A stretch of 64,000 nt of DNA from the NCBI GenBank assembly GCA_005843825.1, contig SZXX01000027.1, positions 1-64,000 on the forward strand. The letters are read 5' to 3'. A program made the translations under genes and the position numbers. Every line of letters starts with the position of its first letter. Position 1 is the stretch's first letter. The notes beneath the pieces were generated by a model that saw only the letters and a program-made list of their open reading frames with translations, ran no database searches and was not told the origin of the DNA. This document shows, in pieces, positions 10,490-19,000 of this stretch. Source of the DNA: Chlorobium sp. (lineage in GTDB: Bacteria; Bacteroidota; Chlorobiia; Chlorobiales; Chlorobiaceae).

Positions 10490-11344
10490 TTATGCCTTCT
10501 TCTCCTTTCCTGCTCCGCTCGGAAGTGAACGGAGTGTTGTTGCTGTGAGAGTTTGCATCTGACGGATGGCGATCTGGTTGAGCCGTTTTAGACGGTCGCC
10601 TTGCAAAAGATTCATGCGGATGAATTCGGCATTCATACCCTCAATGTTGGCAAGCACGAGCAATTGCTCAACAGTGGCATGGTCGCGCATGTTGCCTTCA
10701 AGTTTTGGTTTGGCGTCACGCCACTCTTTCGCGGTCAGGCCAAAAAGTGCAATATTGAGAATGTCAGCCTCACTGGCGTAGGTAATGGCGACTTGCGCGG
10801 GAGTGATTTCCGGCGGTATGAGATGCTCACGGATTGCATCGGTGTGGATGCGGTAGTTCAACTTTGAAAGGGTATGATTCAGGTTCCAGGAGAGGGAAAG
10901 GCGACGGTTTTCGTCATCCTTGAGACGCTGAAACTCCTTGATGAGGTAGAGTTTGAATTCAACTGATATCCATGAAGCGAACTCAAAGGCAATATCCTTA
11001 TGAGCGTAAGTGCCGCCATAACGCCCGGCCCGCGAAACAATACCGATAGCCTGACTCTTTTCAATCCATTGTTTTGGTGTGAGCGTAAAGCTGTTCAGAC
11101 CAGCCATGATTTTAATCCCGTCGAATTCGACGGGATTAAAATCACTGTTATTGAGTCGTTCCCAGACACCAAGAAACTCGATGGTGTTGCGGTTACGAAG
11201 CCAGTTCCGTATTACATCGTCTGCATGATCTGGATTCTTGTATTTGGCAATGTCCGTAAGGCTGAGATAGTCATCGTTTCCACTACTGACGATGCTGACC
11301 GTTGTTCCCTGAACATCCACCGTAGATTTCTTTGATTTGCTCAC
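10490..11344 (-). CDS. KilA-N domain-containing protein
   Basis: DDYLSLTDIAKYKNPDHADDVIRNWLRNRNTIEFLGVWERLNNSDFNPVEFDGIK...WIEKSQAIGIVSRAGRYGGTYAHKDIAFEFASWISVEFKLYLIKEFQRL. Confidence 0.93.
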   Translation of the reverse strand: MSKSKKSTVDVQGTTVSIVSSGNDDYLSLTDIAKYKNPDHADDVIRNWLRNRNTIEFLGVWERLNNSDFNPVEFDGIKIMAGLNSFTLTPKQWIEKSQAIGIVSRAGRYGGTYAHKDIAFEFASWISVEFKLYLIKEFQRLKDDENRRLSLSWNLNHTLSKLNYRIHTDAIREHLIPPEITPAQVAITYASEADILNIALFGLTAKEWRDAKPKLEGNMRDHATVEQLLVLANIEGMNAEFIRMNLLQGDRLKRLNQIAIRQMQTLTATTLRSLPSGAGKEKKA

Positions 11345-11814
11345 AGGTTTGCTCTCATCTTTTTGTAAATGGTCGTCCGGTTTTGTGTCTGCGAAGGTTC
11401 ACACAAGATAATCATTGAGGTGAGAAATGAACCCACGAGTATCAGCCAGATAAAATAAATCGCAGCTCAGTTGAAGCTCAAGGGCTGTTCAGAACGAAGC
11501 CTTGCGCTCTGCTGTAAATTTTATCTCACCTATTCTGGAATTTTGCAGACAGTGTCTGCAAAATCTGAAAGCAGGCAAAATGAGATCCAAAGTGGACTGA
11601 AGGAGATTCAAAAGACACTGTCTGTTACATCTTTTGATGCCACGCTCAATGCTCCCAAAATGCTTCATGAACTCTCCGAAACATTGGCTGGCAAATTCTC
11701 ACTGGGGTGGTCGCCCTCAACCAAATACTGACTGATTTCAGAAAAGCTTAAGGAGTTACTTGTTGCAGATCGCTTATCTGTTGAGAATAGAAAGTTTAAA
11801 ACAGGGGTAATGCC

Positions 11815-12306
11815 AAATAAGTGATATAAATAAAAGAAGATAGGTCGTGGCAGGCCTTAGATTTACATCGTCAGGAGATGCGGCAGCATCACTTGCTGGA
11901 GATGAAAAGGTAAAGCTGCAGGTTGATGAAGAGATTTGTTGCAGTCAGCTTGTCAATACCCTTCTCCAACTGAGAATAGAAAAGGGCATCTCTCAAAAAG
12001 AGCTGGCAAAAAGAATAGGTTGCGATCCGAGCAAAATCTCCAGACTAGAGTCTGGTAACGACTTGCAGTTGAAAATGGGTGATGTGATGCAGTACCTCTC
12101 TGCTCTCAATGTGAAAATGAATATGGTTTTTGAAGACACTTCACTCCCTGTTGCCGAGCAGATTAAACAGGATGTTTATCTTATTCATGAAAAGCTGGAA
12201 CAACTTGTAAAACTGGCAAAGCAGGTTGATGGAGATGAGATTATCATCAATAAGATTCACGTTTTTTGCAGTGAGGTCTTATTTAATTTCCTTTCGCGGT
12301 TTGGCG
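11815..12306 (+). repeat. Copy B of ~490-bp duplicated segment
   Basis: Near-identical to 8251-8742, including untranslated leader. Confidence 0.9.
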
Positions 12307-12410
12307 ACAGCTATAAGAAGTTGTGTGTTGTTTCCGGGCATGACAATCCGGCCTTGCCGGGCTCAATGCAAATACCTTATGATTCTGATACAGGTTATCG
12401 TGGAGGTTGA
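11847..12410 (+). CDS. XRE-family HTH protein, paralog of 8283-8849, no adjacent intact toxin
   Basis: LRIEKGISQKELAKRIGCDPSKISRLESGNDLQLKMGDVMQYLSAL; diverges from copy A right after NFLSRFGD. Confidence 0.85.
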   Translation: MAGLRFTSSGDAAASLAGDEKVKLQVDEEICCSQLVNTLLQLRIEKGISQKELAKRIGCDPSKISRLESGNDLQLKMGDVMQYLSALNVKMNMVFEDTSLPVAEQIKQDVYLIHEKLEQLVKLAKQVDGDEIIINKIHVFCSEVLFNFLSRFGDSYKKLCVVSGHDNPALPGSMQIPYDSDTGYRGG

Positions 12411-12476
12411 AATGGTCTGGATGCAGCACTCCTGTGAATACATGGATGATCAACCGGAATGTTTATTCTTTTTTTT

Positions 12477-13190
12477 CTACCGATCCTCAAACAGCTCTCC
12501 CGTCTCATTGCTTTCGTCATAAGGATCAATGCAGTCGTGCTGGCTGTTCTTGGGGTTGTTGACTTTCGTTGAGACTGGATAAAGAGCAAGTGCATCGTCT
12601 TTTGATGGCTGCAGCAACCCTCCTGCTTCTGGCTTGCTGGCATCGAGCCACTCTTTCCAGTGTTCCGGCTCAAGGATAACCGGCATTCGATCATGAACGA
12701 ATTTCATTTCACGGTTGGCATCGGTGGTGATGATCGTGCACGAAACAACAGGTGCTGCACTGGCATCCGCCTTCCAGATGTCCCACAATCCTGCGAATGC
12801 CATGGGTTTGCCGTCACCGCGGTGAATGTAGAAAGGCTGCTTTTTGCTTTGGCCGGTTTGCTTCCATTCATAGAAGCCGCTGGCAGGGATGATGCAGTGC
12901 GTCCGGTGCAGCATGTGGCGAAAGTATGGCTTTATGGCAAGGGTTTCAGCTCGGGCATTGATTGGCCGGACTTTCGGCATTGCCTTTGCCCAGTGCGGGA
13001 TAACGCCCCAGTGTGCGAAGGTGAGCGTATACTTGCTCTGGTCTCCCAGGAGAGCTACAATATCGGTATCGGGCGCAATGTTGTAGTTTGCTGAAAAGTC
13101 AATCTCCTGCTCCTCGACAAATGGGAGTTCGTACTGGTGGAGCTGTTTGATGAAATCCTTGAGCTCAAAGAAGACGAATCGGCCGCACAT
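12477..13190 (-). CDS. SOS response-associated peptidase (SRAP/YedK/HMCES family)
   Basis: MCGRFVFFELKDF catalytic Cys2; ANYNIAPDTDI; INARAETL; CIIPASGFYEWK. Confidence 0.95.
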   Translation of the reverse strand: MCGRFVFFELKDFIKQLHQYELPFVEEQEIDFSANYNIAPDTDIVALLGDQSKYTLTFAHWGVIPHWAKAMPKVRPINARAETLAIKPYFRHMLHRTHCIIPASGFYEWKQTGQSKKQPFYIHRGDGKPMAFAGLWDIWKADASAAPVVSCTIITTDANREMKFVHDRMPVILEPEHWKEWLDASKPEAGGLLQPSKDDALALYPVSTKVNNPKNSQHDCIDPYDESNETGELFEDR

Positions 13191-13234
13191 GGAAGGAGTT
13201 TTATCAACAATACTTGTAGAATCTAATATGTGAA

Positions 13235-13738
13235 TTACCGCACCTTGTGCACCACATAGGCAACAATGCCCCACACCAGAAAATCATTCTCCTCGGTAAT
13301 CTTGATCGGCTTGAATTCAGCATTGGCTGGCATGAGATAAATGCCGTCTTTCTCTACTGCAAGGCGCTTCAGCGTGAATTCGCCGTCAATGGCACAGACA
13401 GCAACGCAGCCATCTTTCGGTTCCTGTGCCTTATCAATAACCAGCAGGTCGCCATTCTGAATACCAGCATCTTTCATTGAATGCCCTTTCACTCGGGCAT
13501 AAAACGTGGCTTCAGGGTTTTTGATGAGCTCTTTATTGAGGTCAAGAGCCATCTCAATATAGTCTTCAGCAGGCGATGGAAAGCCAGCAGAGACTGGCGA
13601 TCCGGCAAGCGGCAACTCAAGCGCGGTTGAGCAGTCAGCGGCAAAAAGCGAGAGAGCGGCGTTTGGAACCTTTCCCCAGAGTGGAGTCAGAGTGTTCTGA
13701 ATGAATGCCTCATATGCAGTTTCAGTGGTGGATATCAT
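13235..13738 (-). CDS. S24 peptidase, UmuD/LexA-like autoproteolytic protein
   Basis: AGFPSPAEDYIE cleavage-type site, GHSM serine, FTLKRL lysine. Confidence 0.9.
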   Translation of the reverse strand: MISTTETAYEAFIQNTLTPLWGKVPNAALSLFAADCSTALELPLAGSPVSAGFPSPAEDYIEMALDLNKELIKNPEATFYARVKGHSMKDAGIQNGDLLVIDKAQEPKDGCVAVCAIDGEFTLKRLAVEKDGIYLMPANAEFKPIKITEENDFLVWGIVAYVVHKVR

Positions 13739-14745
13739 GATGATTTCCGGTTCAGGATGCTCAGAACAATGTGAACCATGGTATCCTTTTCATCCGGTTT
13801 CGAGACGGCAATCAGCAGCGTCAGTGCTGCCAAACCGTCGTTTCCAATGATACGGGTTCCATCAGATTGGTAGAGTAAACCGTTTTTTTCGAGAAAGAAA
13901 ATAAACAGGGCGGCGGCAATGCGTTTGTTGCCATCAACGAAGGAGTGGTTCTTTACCACCAGATAGATGAGCATCGCAGCTTTGTGTTCAAGAGTAGGGT
14001 ATAATTCGGTTCCCCCAAAACTTTGGTAAATCTGGTTTACAGAGCTGTCGAAGCTGTCGTCTTTTTGTTTTCCGAAAACACCCGAGTCGAAATCCCTGCG
14101 CATGGCTTCTATTACGGTCAAGAACTCCTCTTTGCGAATGACGATAGCCCGTGTTCTTGTATTCCCTTCTTTTGCAAGGGCTTCATGGTCATAATCATCA
14201 AGGATTTCCAATCCTTTTGAGAAATCGGAGAGTAAGCGCACGATGGCGCGTACTTCGTCAATCGTCTCAACCTGTTCAAGTATGGATCGTTCCACCATGG
14301 CGATGGACCCACGCAGTTCCTCGATCCGCTGCTGCTGTTCAAGCAGCCTTTTCTGGTTGATGGTATAGCCTTTGACTAAATGTTCTTTCAGGATACGGTT
14401 AGCCCAGATGCGGAACTGGGTGCCCCGTTTTGAGTTGACCCGGTAACCGACCGAGAGAATCATGTCGAGGTTGTAGTAGCGTATGTTACGGTTGACTTGA
14501 CGGGCGCCCTCTTGGCGAACTTGTGCAAAATTTGCACAAGTTGCCTCTTTTTCAAGCTCGCCTGAGTCAATGATGTTTTTAATGTGCTTGGTGAGCGAAG
14601 TTCGATCAGTATTAAAAAGTTCTTCAAGCTGATACTGAGTAAGCCATAACGTCTCAGACTTCATCCTGACCTCGGTCTGAACCGTACCGTCATTAGATGT
14701 ATAGATGACGATTTCACCTGTATTTGCGGTTATTTCCTTTTCCAT
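13735..14745 (-). CDS. RhuM-family N-terminal domain fused to Doc/Fic-type C-terminal domain
   Basis: ETLWLTQYQLEELFNTDRTSLTKHIKNII...RNIRYYNLDMILSVGYRVNSKRGTQFRIWA (RhuM); HSFVDGNKRIAAALFIFFL (Doc motif). Confidence 0.92.
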   Translation of the reverse strand: MEKEITANTGEIVIYTSNDGTVQTEVRMKSETLWLTQYQLEELFNTDRTSLTKHIKNIIDSGELEKEATCANFAQVRQEGARQVNRNIRYYNLDMILSVGYRVNSKRGTQFRIWANRILKEHLVKGYTINQKRLLEQQQRIEELRGSIAMVERSILEQVETIDEVRAIVRLLSDFSKGLEILDDYDHEALAKEGNTRTRAIVIRKEEFLTVIEAMRRDFDSGVFGKQKDDSFDSSVNQIYQSFGGTELYPTLEHKAAMLIYLVVKNHSFVDGNKRIAAALFIFFLEKNGLLYQSDGTRIIGNDGLAALTLLIAVSKPDEKDTMVHIVLSILNRKSS

Positions 14746-14826
14746 ATCGTCTCTATTACTTTTTTCAAAAACAGCCTGAAGTGTCTGGATTGCTGTGCCA
14801 GCAAGCGGCAGCAGCTAGTGCTACGG

Positions 14827-15009
14827 TTATTTCTTGATATAAGCGTTGAGGGCAATCGTTATCGGTTTCCCATCAACCATTGCCGTAGTCACAGCATTCC
14901 CGCGTGTGCTTGCAACTACAAGCGTCTTGCCTGATGAAGAAGGCGTGGGTGTTTCAAGGTCAATTTCTATGCAGAGCTTGCCATTTTTGATCTCAACAGT
15001 CATGGCCAT
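14827..15009 (-). CDS. Small hypothetical protein
   Basis: 60-aa ORF MAMTVEIKNGKLCIEIDLETPTPSSSGKTLVVASTRGNAVTTAMVDGKPITIALNAYIKK. Confidence 0.5.
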   Translation of the reverse strand: MAMTVEIKNGKLCIEIDLETPTPSSSGKTLVVASTRGNAVTTAMVDGKPITIALNAYIKK

Positions 15010-15163
15010 GGCGATGTTGGGTTTTGGTTTGTGAGAACAGAAAAAATAATATAGCGAAAGTAAAACTACGAGGTAGTCAATGTCAGCAATGTGCCGTTAT
15101 CTCGGGTTGTGGATAAGATAGGGAAACGGTTGCTGAAAGATGTAGCGAGGAGCAACCACCAGG

Positions 15164-15676
15164 CTAAGAGTGCTGTTTGAAGACTGTTTTGGCGATAGCA
15201 TGCCTGACCATATCATTGGTTGTAAACGCTGAGTGAATGAGGAGAACCCGCTCTGCAATGCCCTTTTGGCCTTTTTGCCTGGCACAAATTGCACGCAACT
15301 CGGGAGCAAACCCTACGCCAATGAGGCGCATGCCTTCGATTATACCGGTTGTTGCTTCCACAAGAAAAATTGCAATTGCATTTGATTCTGACGCCAACCA
15401 GACTCTGCGGGTTTCATCATCAAATTTTGAGATATCAAACGAGATATCAATGCTGAAATTCTCTCCGAAATCCACGACCAGAAAAGGAATATCACGCTGC
15501 TCAAAGAGCGACGCAGTGATTGTACCTCTTGTAAACAGTTTTCTTTCTTTGCGAGAAATCTTTTTGAGTGACATCAGGATATGGAAAAAGCCTTCTGTCG
15601 GGATCGCAACATTCATTTCCCGGCCAGTACAGTACTCTTCATGGGGAAAAAGTTGACCAACTCTGTATGCGTCCAT
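15164..15676 (-). CDS. Hypothetical protein
   Basis: 170-aa ORF MDAYRVGQLFPHEEYCTGREMNVAIPTEGFFHILMSL...; no family recognised. Confidence 0.65.
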   Translation of the reverse strand: MDAYRVGQLFPHEEYCTGREMNVAIPTEGFFHILMSLKKISRKERKLFTRGTITASLFEQRDIPFLVVDFGENFSIDISFDISKFDDETRRVWLASESNAIAIFLVEATTGIIEGMRLIGVGFAPELRAICARQKGQKGIAERVLLIHSAFTTNDMVRHAIAKTVFKQHS

Positions 15677-16068
15677 AACTTTGAAGGTTGACTCCTGTTA
15701 CTGCCAGACTGATTTGCTGTAAGGTAAAAAGGATTTGAAAATATTTGATACTCAATACAGCTTCTTTGACTTGGTCTTCAGCGGTAAAATGCTGTCTTAT
15801 TAAACGAAGTTTTTTTGAGACAGCAAAATCGTGTTACTGGTCTCTAAAAAGACAAAGATTTTCATACCTCAGACAGTTTATGTCCTCCCGACACTGCTAT
15901 ATTTCAGATGAAAAGCTCGGTGATTTGCATGTAACGTGTTTTATTTCTTTTATTTGATGTGATGTGAATATTTAGTAAATATCACACTGATGATAGCCTG
16001 AAACTACGGGGTATCATTATACCTTAGAACTTCTTTTTTAGAGTCAACACTCATCCTTTTCCAAACTG

Positions 16069-19000
16069 ATGCAGGCATTCAAAGTTCATAAGGCTATCGT
16101 TGAGGATTACAAAAACTATCTCAACAGCTTCACTAATATCAAGGATGTCCGCATAAAAGAGAAGGTAAAGGATGCTTTTGATCAGGGGATTTTTTTACCG
16201 GAACCTCTTCTTCAGTTTAACCCATCGTTTGAGCTTGGCGAATCTCTTCAGGAGCTTCAGCTCAAAGAGCCTATCCATGATGATCTGAAAAAGATTTTCG
16301 GTTCGTATAACCTCTATTTTCATCAGGTCGAGGCCATCAAGAAAGGGGTTAATGGCAAAAGTTTTGTTGTGACGTCGGGGACGGGTTCAGGAAAATCGCT
16401 GACCTATCTGGCGACAATTTTTAACAAAATCCTGAAAAATGGTGCTTCTCAAGGTATCAAGGCGATCATTGTTTATCCGATGAATGCCTTGATTAATTCG
16501 CAGGAAGAGGAGATAAAAAAATATGAGATCAATTACCTGAAGTCATCATTGCCTGAAGAAGTTGTTATCGATGAAGCAGGAAAAAGTCTGGATGAAATTA
16601 TTGGCATCCTTAAAACAAAAACACAGCATCGGTTTCCTATCTCTTATGCGAAATATACCGGACAGGAAAATGAAGAGGCTCGTGCCAGATTAAAGGATGA
16701 TCCACCCTCAATCATTCTCACTAACTACATGATGCTTGAGCTCATCATGACCAGGAATAGTGAGCGATGGCTTCGGGAGAGCTTGAAAAAAAACCTGGAA
16801 TACCTTGTCTTTGATGAGTTGCATACCTATCGAGGCCGCCAGGGGTCAGATGTTTCAATGCTTATTCGCAGAATCAGTAAAATCGCAATCACTCCGCTTG
16901 TTTTTATCGGGACTTCAGCCACACTTGCCAGTAAAGGCTCCCCTGAGGATAAAAAAAAGGCGATCGCTCGTGTTGCTGAAAAGATATTTGGTCAACCCTT
17001 TACATCTGACCAGATCGTTAATGAAAAACTACGGTCATGCACCAATTATAAAGGGACCATACCAAAAGGCTTTGATCTGCAGGAGGCTATTTCCCAGCCA
17101 TTACAGTCATCATTGACGCCGGAATCTTTTTTCAGTAACCCCCTTGCAATCTGGCTTGAAAACAGGGTTGCTTTGAAGCGATACCCGGACGATCATATTG
17201 AGAGAGAAGATCCGCAGACGTTACAGCAGATTGCTGAAAAACTCCAGGAGGACTCGCAGGACTCTTTTGAAAACTGCAGGCAATCCATTTTCCGGTTTCT
17301 AGAATGGATGGAGCAGCTTAATGCACACAATACAGATAATCTTAAGAGACCAGAGACATATCTTCCCTTTAAAATCCACCAGTTTATTGCCCAAACCGGC
17401 AATGTATATGTTACCCTCGATGGGAGGGATGAGCGGGATATAACGCTTGAAACCAATCGTTACATTCGGAAAAGCGGGCAGGACAAGCCATTGTTTCCAG
17501 TTGTTTTCAGCCGCTATTCCGGGTACGAATTTATCTGTGTCCGCAAGGAGAGCGGAAAATTTCTGCCAAGAAATCCGGATGACCTTCCGGAAAGAATAGT
17601 TAGAGATGACCTTAAGGGGGATAAGAAAACAGGGATGCCCAAAAGGGTTCTGTCGGAAAGTGATTTTTCTGCCGGGTATCTGATTATTCCTGAAGATGGT
17701 GATGAGCTATGGAATGAAGAGCATATTGAGCTCTTGCCGGAAAGCTGGTTTAACATCAATAAATCAGGGAAATCCTTACTCAACTATTATGAACACCAGC
17801 TTCCTCAGCAAGTGTGGTTTGATGCTGATGGTACTTTTTCCTCCGAGGATGCTCTTCCCCTATCCGGCTGGTATGTTCCAGCCCGTTTATTGATTGACCC
17901 AACCTCTGGAGTTGTTTTTGATGCCAAAACAAACGAGAATACCAAGTTGATGAGGATTGGCAATGAAGGAAGAAGTACGGCAACAACGATTATTTCTTTC
18001 AGCATTATCAAAGCCCTTCAAGGAGAGCGGGTTGCGGCTGAAAGTCAGAAGCTCTTGAGTTTTACAGATAACAGGCAGGATGCATCGCTCCAGGCAGGTC
18101 ATTTCAATGACTTTATGATGCTCGGTATGATGCGCTCTGCAATTTACCATGCCCTTAAAGCAGCTCCAGAAAACAGGCTGACCATTGACACTATCAGTGA
18201 TGAGGTGTTCAGGAAGCTGAAACTCCCGGAAGAGGAGTATGCAAGAATTCCCTCTTCCGATCCCGGATGGCCTGATCCGGAAAACGAAAAGGCTATAAAA
18301 GACTATCTCCTTATCCGGATTCTCTACGACCTCAAAAGAGGGTGGAGATACAATACTCCCAATCTTGAACAGTGTGCTTTGCTGAACATCGGTTATCGCC
18401 GCTTGCAGGATTTTTCAGAACAGAACCGTTTTTTCGAAACCATTCCTTTCTTTGATGGACTTCCGGCAACGGAGAGGTATGACATTTTGCTTCAGGTACT
18501 CAATTTTTTCAGAACCTCCTATGCATTTGAATATTACAAACTGACAGACAAAAGGATTGAAACCGAAGAGCGTCTTAAAAACCGCCTTGATGAAAACAAG
18601 CTCTGGTCGCTCGAACAGGATGAAAAAATAGATACCCCCTATATTCTACTTCCCCGGTCAGTCGGTGAAACCAATTTCAGGATGTATACGGCCAGCGTTG
18701 GCCCACAGAGTAACCTTGGCAAGTATATCAGAAGATACTCAAGCAGAAAATCGATTGGTTCACTCCATGGCTCAGACCTCTCTGATGCTATTGAGGCGAT
18801 CTGTCTGCTGCTGGAACGCGGGCATTTTCTTCGATCTGAAAAGGTCCACGGCACTAAAGGTGATTGCGTCGGGTTTCGTCTGCGAATCGACAGTATCTAC
18901 TGGGAACTTGGCAATGGTCGGGATACTCTGCCTGATGAAGTCCGCACTCAAAGTTATCTTGGCGCAATTCAACAGAAACCGAATGACTTCTTCAAGAAAT

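Noticed and set aside
11471-11731. 86-aa ORF upstream of XRE copy B as a possible new toxin
   Set aside because: Start region weak, composition mixed, and the frame runs into unrelated text; looks like debris. Not supported enough to call.
7855-15676. Possible prophage (KilA-N, S24 repressor-like, RhuM)
   Set aside because: No capsid, terminase, portal, tail, lysis or integrase genes; S24 protein lacks a visible HTH and is UmuD-like. Better explained as a defence/TA island.
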